Shown: piece by piece, positions 1 to 10,444 of the stretch
Numbering within the stretch: the first letter of the stretch is position 1
Layout of the letters: every line of letters starts with the position of its first letter
NCBI GenBank assembly: GCA_037176845.1
Contig: JAYKXP010000030.1
Coordinates: 62,001-126,000 of the forward strand
Reading direction: 5' to 3'
Length of the DNA stretch: 64,000 nt
Origin: Paramarasmius palmivorus
Taxonomy: Eukaryota; Basidiomycota; Agaricomycetes; Agaricales; Marasmiaceae
Notes under the pieces: model-generated
The model's input: only the letters and a program-made list of their open reading frames with translations
What the model was told of the DNA's origin: nothing
Databases searched by the model: none
Position numbers and translations under genes: made by a program

Positions 1-156
1 TACTTGATGACATACCATCGACGTACTATGGGACAGGAGTCAGTACAGAACCGTTGAAGCGATTGTAGTGCGCAAACTCACTGATACAATCCGTTGGTGG
101 TCGAGAGCCGTCAAAAGCTTGCGAATCAGTTCTGGTGAAGGAGCAGGGCCAGACAT
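1..156 (-). CDS. 5' end of an unidentified gene, cut by the window edge
   Basis: On the minus strand an ATG at 156 opens a 25-codon exon (82-156; protein begins MSGPAPSPELIRKLL). A GTGAGT donor at 81 and an acceptor ending at 26 define a 55-base intron, and the frame stays open from 25 to 1. The intron size and donor match the other genes here. I do not recognise the product and too little is visible for a family. The call rests only on an open frame with well-formed splice sites, so it may be spurious. Confidence 0.35.
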
Positions 157-277
157 TGGGGGCGTAGGCAAGCGTGGCCGAAAAATCTTGCCGTGGTCTT
201 TTTATTAGACCTCAGACCACACGAAGGGCGCCACTTGAACATTCGGGATGACATTGATTGATCCTCTTGTATAATAC

Positions 278-655
278 CTATTTAGCTGCTTCCTGATGAT
301 CATTTGCGCGTCAATCGAAGCATATGGCATTGATACATCAAAGGCTTACCTCTTCCCACTCCCCCGTCTTGCTATTCATGATAAAACGTTGGCCATTTTC
401 ATCTGATGTCGCGTAGTTTCTGGGTATAAGATGGTGCGCATAAATAGTCACCGAATCGCAAGCTCTTCGCTGGCAGTGTTGTTTCCCATACATCGGCGAT
501 ATAAGGTCGAGCCGGACAGCTGGGGACCTGATAGGAACTTGTTAGTCAACATTCTTAAAGAGGTTGGAATTGCTCACCATATTGCCCTGATTACACAAGC
601 GCCATAGATCCAGGACGACACCGTTTTAAGGACCCTTTTGTTTCCAGGAGGACTC
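278..655 (-). CDS. Unidentified spliced reading frame (probable gene remnant or small gene)
   Basis: Three minus-strand segments join in one open frame: 578-655, 350-527 and 278-292, ending in TAG. The introns are 50 and 57 bases, with donors GTGAGC and GTAAGC; the first has a TGACTAAC branch-point-like motif. The middle exon reads naturally as protein, including ACDSVTIYAHHLIPRNY and then DENGQRFIMNSKTGEWEE. No ATG lies in the first segment. Either an upstream exon exists inside the P450 promoter or translation starts at the internal ATG at 493. I do not recognise the family. It lies head to head with the P450 and just upstream of the edge gene at 156. Confidence 0.35.
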
Positions 656-795
656 CTAGAAGAGTAACTTTGAGTGTATCAGCCTCTGTCGTGGTGGTCG
701 CGGTTGAAGCCGCGCAAAGAAACACGTGCTTCGTGCCTATTGATTTCACAGCCACCGTCGGAGGCTTCTGTCACCGTTCGTGATGATGTCTAGCC

Positions 796-803
796 ATATA
801 AGA
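796..803 (+). promoter_or_regulatory. TATA-like element of the P450 gene
   Basis: A CATATAAGA motif lies about 50 bases before the P450 start codon at 854, followed by a pyrimidine-rich leader (TTCTTCTCAGTTCCTCTC), the usual look of a fungal core promoter. Assigned by position and sequence only. Confidence 0.4.
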
Positions 804-853
804 CAGCGTCAGCGTTCTTCTCAGTTCCTCTCACTTTGTTCTGCTCCTCCATA

Positions 854-3495
854 ATGGCTCTCCCTCCGGGGCCAAAATATCTGCTCAACAAGCTGGTATC
901 CGTAGCGGCACCCTACGGGCTTGTGTATGGTGTTATAAGAACCCTCAAGTCTTTCCAAGTCATCGACATCTCGCGTTGGGGAGTAATTCTCCTTGTTATG
1001 GCTCTCCAACTCGTGGTCATCGCTTCCAGGCCCGTAGTCAGATTCTTCAAGTTCAGGAAGCAAGCTGCTGAAAGAGGCGCGGTGATGGTACCAGAAGTCC
1101 AGCAAAGTTCAGTATCAATCATCAAGGATGTGTTGAAGGGATTTGGCGAAGGATACGTTGGTAATCGATGGGCTATTATCCTATCATATCCTTTTTCTGA
1201 CTCCATGATGCAGGGGATGTCTTCTTGGATTGGGAGGAAAAGTATGGCACGGCGTATATGTTGAACATTTTTGGAGAATTGCGAGTGAGTTTACTTGTGG
1301 GATCGCCCTTTTGCTTCATTCTGAACATTTCCCAAGTTGATCTCCTCAGAGCCCTCCCATATGAAGGTATTTCTCAGCCACCACGGAAATCAAGCAATAG
1401 TCTGACAGAAGCCCGCAAGGCCCTCCTTGCAACCCAATTCAACGAGTTTGTCAAAGGTTCGCAAGAACACAGGTTATGTGATTCGTGATACTGAAGCCAA
1501 TCCCAGGTCCTCTCCTACAGTCTCAATGGAAATCGCTCCTTGGTACAGGCGTGTTCAACAGTGACGGTAATCCTGACCCCTTTGTCTCGTCTAAAAATTG
1601 CTGATGAGAGCATTATAGGTGAAATGTGGAAGTAAGTCTTACTTGGTTATCATTTTTCAAACTGCCTCTCAAAGCAGGTCTAGGTTCCACCGTAACATGA
1701 CCAGGCCATTCTTCAACAAGGACCGCATCCGTGATTTCGAAATCTTCGATAGTCATGCCATGGATACTATCCGACAGATCAAGAAGCGATTGGCAGAAGG
1801 TCACCCTGTTGAGTTTCAGGTGTGTTTTCAAACCCTCAAATCCTCGCGATTTTCCATACTAACTTCTGTGCAGGATGCCGTAGCGCGATTCACGCTTGAT
1901 TCTGCGACTGAATTCCTCTTTGGAAAGAACGTTCGCTCCTTGGACGCAGGCTTGCCTTACCCCAAGTCTTCTGGAATTGCCAACTCTGAATCCTTCACCA
2001 ATCACCCGTCCACTGTCTTTGTCAACGCCTTCATGAAGGGACAGGAGCTAACGGTTGCTCGGAATCGTACAGGCACCACTTGGCCCCTCGCCGAATTCTG
2101 GGGTGATAAGGTCGCCGAACAGAGGGAAATTGTTGATGGATTTGTCAAGCCCATTCTGGCGAACGTGTTCGCCAAGACGGCAAGCGGTGAGAAGAAAACT
2201 TCCGAAGATGAAGAATTCTTCCTTGGTCATCTCATCAACTACACCCAAGGTTGGCATCCCGCACTCTTCTACCGCCATGTCCTCATTGCGACTCGATACA
2301 GATGAACAAGTGATTCTTGATGAGCTGGTCAACATCTTGGTGGCATCGAGGGATACGGTAAGTACTCCTCTATTTCCGTTCTTTTCCCGAGGTACTCATC
2401 TGTCATGATCGTAGACTGCCGCTCTGCTGACGTTCGCAGTCTATGTTCTTACGCAACGACCTGATATCGCTAAGAAGCTACGTGAGGAAGTAATGAAGCA
2501 TGTCGGGCCGACCAGCGCCCCATCGTATGATGACATTAAGGAAATGAAGTATTTGCGGGCGTTCTTGAATGGTGAGTTTGCCATATCTTGCTTATGGCTC
2601 CAAGGCACCAGCTAATACATTTGCAGAGACACTGAGGCTATATCCACCTGTGTAAGTAATCGTATACTGGTTCGTCGTGGTTCACCTAACGCTCGCTCCA
2701 CCATTCAGCCCCTTCGATGCTCGGTACGTCGGGACGCCCCTCCTACACATGTCATTGCTCATCTCGTAACAGGACATCCATCGGGCCCACAACCATCCCC
2801 AACCCGAATGACAACACGCGTCCGCTCTTTGTCCCCGAAAACACAAAGTGCGTCTATTGACACCGAGTTGCCCATCATTCTGATGACTTATTCTGTCTAT
2901 TATCTTTCAATTCAAAAAAGAGTTATGTATAGCGTCTTCTTGATCCATCGTCGTAAAGATCTATGGGGACCCGATGGTATGCTTGATATTCTAACGCCAC
3001 CATTTTTGACGGTTTACTTACACTACGAAATCCCCGTACTTGTATAGCCGACGAATTCGACCCGAACCGATTCATAGATGAACGTCTTCACAAGTACCTC
3101 GCTCCGAACCCTTTTATCTTCTTACCATTCAATGCTGGTCCACGGATCTGTTTGGGACAACAGGTAAGCCTTCGGACCGAACTTCCTGTTGACGATAATC
3201 ACAATATTCTTCCACTCTACCTAGTTCGCGTACAACGAAGCATCATTCTTCCTCGTTCGTCTCTTGCAAAACTTCTCGTCATTCAGCTTCGCTGCCGATG
3301 CTCAAGATGAAGATTGCAAACCTCCAGAACAGTGGAAAGGAGCACCAGGCACGAAGGGCCGCGATAAGATTATATTGAAGGCGCATCTTACGATGTTTGT
3401 AAAGGTGAGTTGTGGTTACGGCTTTGATAGTGATGCCGAATTGACTGATGGTGTTCTACACACAGGGTGGAATGTGGATTCGGATGGCGGCTTGA
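854..3495 (+). CDS. Cytochrome P450 monooxygenase, CYP63-like
   Basis: Haem-thiolate monooxygenase, probably anchored in the ER by its hydrophobic N-terminus (residues 1-60, with the [11 protein letters not shown] start typical of the Phanerochaete pc-1/pc-3 group). CYP63 enzymes are known to oxidise alkanes, fatty acids, alkylphenols and some aromatics; the substrate here is not determinable. Motifs seen: WxxHRxxMTRPFF-like C-helix region ([11 protein letters not shown]), [14 protein letters not shown]-helix ASRDTT with Ser where Gly is usual, K-helix ETLRLYPP, and the haem loop [11 protein letters not shown] with the Cys ligand just before an intron. The gene is cut into about a dozen exons. 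These include very short ones at 1337-1366 (30 nt), 1619-1631 (13 nt), 2627-2651 (25 nt) and 2709-2723 (15 nt), and removing every intron keeps the frame. The start is the ATG at 854; an in-frame TTG upstream is not credible. The stop is TGA at 3493-3495, after a short last exon. Confidence 0.92.
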
Positions 3496-3760
3496 ATATA
3501 TTGATGGAAAGTGATATGGATCAGTATTCATTTTTGTACTTTAAACTCTACCTGTTCGCTCCCATGTCGATTTTTTTTTGGGAAAACTATCCCTTTCTTG
3601 CTAGTCGGAGGACGTCAACGGTACCCTTTGTCTCATGGAACCTGTATACTATATAGTTGGAACGGCAATGTTATGTACATTCTTGATGGATAGCTATTGT
3701 CCAAGACGCATACATAATGATTCGGTCAAGCGTAAGGCTGAGATGCTCATCTGCGATGCA

Positions 3761-6700
3761 TCATTCCTGTGTCCTCGTAACCAACAATTGCGCTATCAAA
3801 GTGTACCTCTTCCAAACAATTTCCTGGGTCACCTTGTCATTACTCCACACAAGCTCGAAATCCTTGGGTACGTCTGGATAGGATTGAAACATTGCCTGAA
3901 CCGCTATCGACGGTGTCACGACACTCATCCCAAGATTGACATCAGCCCCGTGTTCTACCAGTTCGGACACAACCTCCAAATTGGCAGCTATAGCTGCTAG
4001 AATTAGTGCTGTTCCCGAGTCGGACGGGGCATAGTTGATACGTTCCCTGTAGTACTCTACGGATAGAAGGAGTCGACCCATCCTTGACTGAGCATGCTTT
4101 TCTGGATCTGTCCTAGATATATATCTTGCGAGGTAGTGGAACACCGACCATTGGTTCTCCTTACACACGATAAAATCTGGTAGTATATCTGGTCGAGCAC
4201 GTGATTTCGGCGTTCCTTCCAGAGCGCACCCCGAATCGTCGAGGTTGAGAAGGTACTTGAGCGACTCCACATTCCTCCCCGTTGGGTTACGAGCGATATC
4301 CCCAAGAAGCGTCGTCATGACCATCTCTTTGGGATAAACATACGAGTAGTTTACGTCGGCTCCATGTTGGAGTAGAAAGTCTGCGAGCTCAAAGTCTTGC
4401 CTCAATACCGCTGAGGCAAATGCAGACCTGACGCCAGCTTCAGCCGGGGGATTGACGGCTAGTCCTCGCTCGACAAGGTACTCTGCGATATATAAACCGG
4501 GCCGTGCAGTATTAGGTCTATCAGCGAGTATCTGGATGAGATTATGTTCTGCCCATGTAGAGGTGGTCAGGTTGACATCGGCGCCGTATTGGAGGAGTAG
4601 ACGAAACATGGACTCGTTATTCATCTTTACGGCTTCGATCATGGGTCCTTCGTGACCTTCGATGGAGTGTCCGAGTTCCAGGAGCGGTCGAACCAAGTCC
4701 TCTCTTCCAAGTCGCACGAGGCGAGTGATAACATCCACGGCAGATGGGGACTTCTGAGCATCATCAGCTCGAAGCTTGACTTTGTCATGACGCTCATGCA
4801 GAATCCGGAGTGTCGCCTTCACCGCATCTGGCTTCACGTTCCGACTGAGCCTACTTTGCAAAGAAAGCGGATCGTGTATCGTGGGTTTGAGATCCAAAGC
4901 AAACTGTATCATCTCTAGCTCGTTAAAGATGGGTATGGGAGTTTCGGATTGAGAGTCAAAATAGTGGAGTAGGATTTGAAGAATGTCTGGGAGCATGAGA
5001 ACGGCAGCTAGAACAAGAGGACAAACCGACGAACGGTCTTCGATCTTTTCGGCTGGGTTCGCACCTAGTGCCAATAAAGCATGCACGGCAGGGATACTCT
5101 CCATCATGACGGCCCTCGAAAGAGGTGATACCGGAAGAAGGTAAAAATCTTCATAATCAGCCCAGGAAACCAGTCGCCTGAGGCGTGTAGCTCGTTGATG
5201 GCCTTCGTTCTCTAGCTGAGCGCCAGCCTCGACTAATCTCTTTGCAATGATCGGGATATCTTTTTCTGCGAAAGAGCTCAACCAGTATAGGGCTGTCTCT
5301 TCGGCGAACCGACCCCCATCTGGTTTAGCGCCAATATCGAGCAGGAATAGAGCGCAAGCTAAATGCCCACTGCGGCATGCGCTCAGCAATGGGGATTCGT
5401 ACTTTGTCTGATAGTCCAAATCAATGTTGGGCTTGTACTTGTCGACAAGATGTTTCAGAGCTGGATAGCATCCCATGGAAGCAGCGTAGTGCAACAGGCC
5501 ATCTCCGCGATGATTGACAAAGATATCGTCGATAGAGGTCACACCTCGTAGGGTGAACTCTGCCTGAATGTCTCGGTCCAACGCATCCAGGTCACGGAGG
5601 TCATAATTCCGACGAAGTTTCCTCGGTGCAAAATAGGGCATACCAACGCCTCCTGCCATTGTGTTTAGGTACGTTGTATGCAAAGCAAGAGCATTCATCC
5701 ACTCCCCGCGTTCAGAAGGGTCAAGTTGGGTTTCGCAAATGATCCTGGCTTCATCGATGCATCTACGGTGACCACGTATGACAGCCAACATTATCCAGTC
5801 ACGCAAAGTTGCGGTGTCAACGTCCAAGGGAACATCCAATGCTCGGTGCACACGCCAGCACCAGGCTTGGGCTAGGTAATTCTCCTGACATTCGTCGGTC
5901 GAGAGCGCGGCCTGTTTGAGCCAGTAACAGGCTCTTTCGGCGTTAAAGACAGTTCCGAGTTCATGGCAGTAACACCGGAACAGGAAGAACATAGCGAGGA
6001 CGTTTGGCATTTGTGAGGGACTTTGTTCCGGCACGGCCACTGCTGCTTGCTCCAAGTCGTGAAAAATTTCCTCCTGAATAGACCAATCCAGGATTGTCTT
6101 CAGACGCTCGGGTTCAAATACGATCTGAAGTGAATGTCAATATCGAACGCTATGCAGAGTGAGATGGGACTTTCCTCTCCGGGATTCGGCGAAGAAAGTA
6201 CAGGTCTATGACCAGGCCTGTGTAGATAGACATTAATCATGATTACCACTGCAAAACTCAAACATACCCGTGCTTTTGAAAGTCATATGATTCGGTACTC
6301 GGACTCGACTTTGCAATGTACACCCCCAAGCCATCTTGAGTAATCCCACGTTGGCCCTAGTACATCGTTAAATGAAGTTTCAAAAATGGGACACGGCTGG
6401 CGCACTTACTGGTATGCGCTCTTTATCCTGAACTTCTTCCTGTGCGTTCGCCTTGTCCGCTTCTGCAATGAGTTCTGCAACCTGAGTCATGCTGCGGAAC
6501 CAGTCAGAGTTTCATCAGAGCAGAGACGAGTAATATGATCACACCTCTCGGCCTGCAAGGCAGCTATAGCTTGCGTCAAGCTTCGTCTAGCTGAAGACAA
6601 TTGAAGTGTATTATCGAACGCGTGATCGAGAAGCTCGTAGTCGGTTGGCTCCACTCCACTAAGTATTGTTCGCATACCATCCTTGGCTAGCTGAAGAACC

Positions 6701-7680
6701 TCGTCGGATCGCTTGAGCTGTTCGATCTCGGTATTCGACAATAGGCCGCCACCTATGTAGTGAAACGGGTTCTGCCCATCGAGCATCGTACGCCAGACCA
6801 ATAGGCCCAGGGAGTATACGTCCGTCCGTTTCATCGCCTCTGCATCCAGCTTCATACGGGACTCGGGTGCATCGTATGGCGGTGTTCCCATAGGTAGGCT
6901 GCCTTCAGTCTCAATATCCATGACTGAACCACCAAAATCACCCAACTTGGCCACGTATCCGACCTTGGCATCCTTCACCTTGTTCGCAAAGATAAGTACG
7001 TTCTCGTGTTTGAGGTCTCCGTGAACGATCCCGCAGGCATGAATGATCGACAGGCCTTTCGACACGTCGTAACACAGCTTCTTCTTCTCTGCGAAAGACA
7101 GCTGTTGATTCACCTGAAGATGGGCTAGGGTCCCGAAATCTGCTAGTTCGAGGACCAGCATAGGAAAACTCGTGCCGGTGTCATGTGCTGCGCCCCAGCT
7201 GAGGCCGAGCAGGCGAACGATGTTGGGATGATATCGGATGGGTTCGTGGAATAACGCTCGGATTTCCAACAAAATCTGCTTCCAGTTCAGACTATCCTTC
7301 CCCTTCCTACGCACATACTTCAAAGCAACCGTTTCTCCCCACTTGACCATATACGCATTCGTACCACGATTCGACCACGTAGCGCGTTCAACGGAAAATG
7401 AGGCACCCGAAGCGATGGGTGTTCGGTTCCTACTATCTGAGAACGAAGCTCCGGCGCTGTCGAAGAGAAGAGGGGTGTCGTCCCTCAGAGCTTTCTCGTA
7501 TCCAGCGACGAGAAGAACAAAGGTCGAGATTTGACCGGGGAACGTGGGTTCGTTCAACCGTGGAACTGGTGCATCGGCATCGATATCTTCTTGGGAGACA
7601 TTTGAAGGTTGGGAAATGGTGAGGGTGTTTTGGAAGGCAGAAATCCACGTCGAATCCGTGTTGGACATGTCTGGTGCCAT
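3761..7680 (-). CDS. Protein kinase / Sel1-like / ankyrin-repeat protein (copy 1)
   Basis: About 1,237 aa from five exons: 6545-7680, 6410-6491, 6268-6356, 6175 (or 6202)-6217 and 3761-6124. Exon 1 is a complete kinase domain: VALKYVRR with the ATP lysine at about K121, catalytic loop HGDLKHEN (about 220-227; Gly replaces Arg of HRD), DFGG (about 248) and APE (about 271). It is followed by a Sel1-like section (FRCYCHELGTVFNAERACYWLKQAA is one repeat in three parts) and then at least eight ankyrin repeats with GxTPLxxA-type turns such as GDGLLHYAA. It is presumably a soluble signalling protein or sensor; ligand and targets are unknown. The 43-nt exon 4 aligns in length and frame with copy 2, but its expected donor at 6174 reads GAAAGT instead of GT. 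A GT at 6201 would splice in frame and drop 9 residues. Kinase activity is inferred from intact Lys, Asp and DFG. Confidence 0.88.
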
Positions 7681-7698
7681 GAATAGACTGAGCGGTCA

Positions 7699-7706
7699 TT
7701 TTATAC
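7699..7706 (-). promoter_or_regulatory. TATA-like element of kinase-ankyrin copy 1
   Basis: GTATAAAA on the minus strand about 20 bases upstream of the start codon at 7680. Very close to the ATG, so the leader would be short or translation might begin at the second ATG (7668, MSNTDST). The 320-base gap to the divergent gene at 8000 serves both promoters. Confidence 0.35.
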
Positions 7707-7999
7707 TTCAGGCCACGGTCCGAATGGGCTTTCCAGTGACAGGCAGGGCGATGTTGAAGTGAATGATGATCAATGATTAGAGCGCAATTAGGTAGGAATT
7801 GGGGGTAGTGTTACTGTAGGCTGCATCGTCTTCATGGGTGTTGTGGGAGTGGGAAAGAGGAATTCTGACGAGCGCTCAGATTTCCAAGTGAGGTCGAAGT
7901 CGGGTTGAAGTTCACACCCTTTTCTTTTGAGTCTTCTCACCGATAACCCATACTCTTCAAGAATTTCACGCTCTCTACTACCCCAGAACATTAACGTCA

Positions 8000-9886
8000 A
8001 TGCCAACACCAACACCAAATCAAGAAGCGGAAAAACGAGCGTCTTCGCCGATATTCGTCTACGACGAGGACGAGAAGAAGTTTGTTGTGCCGAAGGAAGA
8101 GGAAGATGTGTGTGTTGTTCTGTCTCTGGAACGAATTTCTCGCATCTAACACTTAGTCTAGTCAAAACCCCCAAATCCGCAAGCAGGATCAGGAAACGTA
8201 AGGTCCTTCCTTTGCTTAATACTCCGGTACCTCATTGCAATGCACTTCAGGATCCGAATATGGTCACCATTTCCGTGTCGGTCAGTGTATAATGTCAAGC
8301 TGCACAGGTCTATCTTGAGAAGGATACGAACAGAGGGCTTTCGCAGAAGAAGCCACGCTGAAAGCGGTGTCAGAGTTACGACGAGAAGTTACAGTACGTA
8401 TAATGATTTGCTAGACCCTGCGTTTGGCTCACTGACACATACCTGACAGAAAATCCAAGAAGACCTCACAAGGACCCAAGTCAGTCAACGTTTATAGACA
8501 TTTCATCTATTCTCAATCATGTTAAAGGAGCGCGCAGAACGCGCAGAGGCGCTGGCCGTGGAAAATCAGGAGCTGAAGTCGAAGATTGTGTGTGGTCCTC
8601 CCTTGCAATAATTGGGTCTGACTCATACATTTCGGTATTAAGGAAAAGTTGGAAAATGAACTCGGAACGGTGAAGGAGGTGGCAGAGGATGCAAAGGTGT
8701 GCGCATTTTGATATCAATACCTCGCCCTCTCAACCAGACTTTACAGACCACTGTTGAAAAACTCAAATTGAAAATGAAAGAAAAGCACTCGAGGCTCAAA
8801 ACACGCATACTCGCCAATGAAGAGGTTGGTCTTCGTTGCCATCGATTGTACAGTACAGCTTCCTAGACTCATTTTACAAAGGCGCTCGCAGACAAACAAG
8901 CAGAAATCTCCACCTCATCATCTAGAGAAAATGTGACATCTCCGTTGGTCTCTAGTGCTCGATTCGCTAAATTGATGACACCATATAGCAAAACATAACA
9001 ACGCAGCTCTACCGACGCATCGTCAGCAAGTTGGGAGAACTAGAAATCTACGACGGTCCACAAACGCCGTTGAAACAGGTATTACCTATCAAGTTCATGG
9101 CCAGGGAGGAATGCCACGAAATGGGGTGGGAAAGAGAATTCAGAGATAGACTGAAGAAAGTGGTGAGTAGATCAGACGCGACATCCTTCCGTGATAACAG
9201 CTCATCTCTTTCTGTTCCTCTTAGTGCGGGACCTCAACTGAATGGTGGGCAAGACTTCCGGTCGCACACCACCGGCGTCACTCACATCAACTTTATCAAC
9301 AGCACCAAAAACAAATTCCTCTATCTTCCGGGAAGAGTCACATTTCCTCATAGGCAACATGGTCTGGCTGTTGCCCCTACAGGACAGAAGAGTGCGGATA
9401 ACACCTTTGAGCTCGCCTCGTCTTTTAATGAACTGTTTGGCAAGACATGGGAACTATTCTATGACCGGCCAACGAAGCACGAAGCCTCCCAGATCTATTA
9501 CGCTGGCACATATCGCTGCATTGGACTCGGTGATATACCATCCGATGGACTGAAGTACCAAGATTGGTCGGAGAACGAATGGGATCTGGTTAGTCACACT
9601 CATACTCCAGATTGGTATCTGAGCTCACCCATATCAACAGTCTGTTCCTTCACTGACGCAGGCGGTCATTGAGGCGCAACTTCAGCGGCCTTTACTGCGT
9701 CGTGAGGAGATTTGTGATCTCATCACATCTGGTATTATCACCTTACAAGTCATTGGCCTAAAGATGATTGGATGGAACGAGCATCTGTATCATTCGGTGA
9801 CGAACGGTACCTACACGCCAGGTGCAGGTACAAAGCGGCCAAGTAATCACCCGAGCTCGCAACTCAACAAGCGATCTAAACATTGA
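8000..9886 (+). CDS. Coiled-coil protein of the 'YYAGTY' family (possibly DUF6697), copy 1
   Basis: Function unknown. The first of four relatives in this window (others at 41552, 43861 and 48316). The N-terminus is acidic (SPIFVYDEDEKKFVVPKEEED), then comes a short motif MVTISVS. Several 30-90 base exons follow that encode a charged coiled coil (RAFAEEATLKAVSELRREV and onwards). The conserved C-terminal domain spans roughly 9031-9880: CHEMGWEREFRDRL, then KFLYLPGRVTFPHRQHGLAV, then IYYAGTYRC and RREEICDLITSGIITLQ. The tail is basic (KRPSNHPSSQLNKRSKH), possibly a nuclear signal. I recall a similar C-terminal pattern in Agaricomycete proteins labelled DUF6697, unverified. The start at 8000 gives the longest frame that splices cleanly into the coiled coil; the intron running from after the SVS codon (about 8280) to about 8331 was set by matching the other copies. 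Confidence 0.72.
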
Positions 9887-10159
9887 CCGTTCAACTTTAT
9901 GGCCTTGATGGTACACTCTCATCTGCTTTTTGGATAGCTTTACCTGCTTTCGTCGCTTTGCTATTTTGCTACCATCATATTCCACTTGTATAGTTTTCGC
10001 ACACATTTTATATCTGTAGCATACCGCTTTCCGTACATACCTATAGGTCTTGGTCCATGGGAAAATGCATATCTTTGACCGCCAGATTATAGTAACACAT
10101 TGTCCTTCCAACAATATAAAACGCACGCTATCGGACAAACATTAACCTTTATCTCGAAA

Positions 10160-10318
10160 ATGGCCCATCTTACTATCCACATCCCAGCAGAAATCGGTTT
10201 CGACGTCCCAAACCTGGCGAACTCGGAGTGCACGGCGCGTATCACCCTGAAGTCTATTGAAAGTCATCTATTGAACAGGGACATTGAGGGTGGACCGTAT
10301 TTCTCCGACGTGTCGTAG
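10160..10318 (+). CDS. Candidate small protein, 52 aa
   Basis: A single-exon frame from ATG (context CGAAAATGG, good for fungi) to TAG, beginning MAHLTIHIPAEIGFDV and ending GGPYFSDVS. A TATAAAA-like element sits about 40 bases upstream (about 10117). Codon choice resembles neighbouring genes, and the frame lies in the 560-base gap between the YYAGTY copy 1 and kinase-ankyrin copy 2. I do not recognise it. It could equally be a surviving exon of a lost gene or chance. Confidence 0.25.
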   Translation: MAHLTIHIPAEIGFDVPNLANSECTARITLKSIESHLLNRDIEGGPYFSDVS

Positions 10319-10444
10319 TTGAAGCAGAGGAATCTTTAAAAGAACAATGAATGCTGGCCAAGACGTTTAAGCGCTAGATCACTCAAAGGTCATCGTAGAC
10401 GTTCTTGCACTGCGAATACATACAGAGGTTGTAAAAAAATACAG

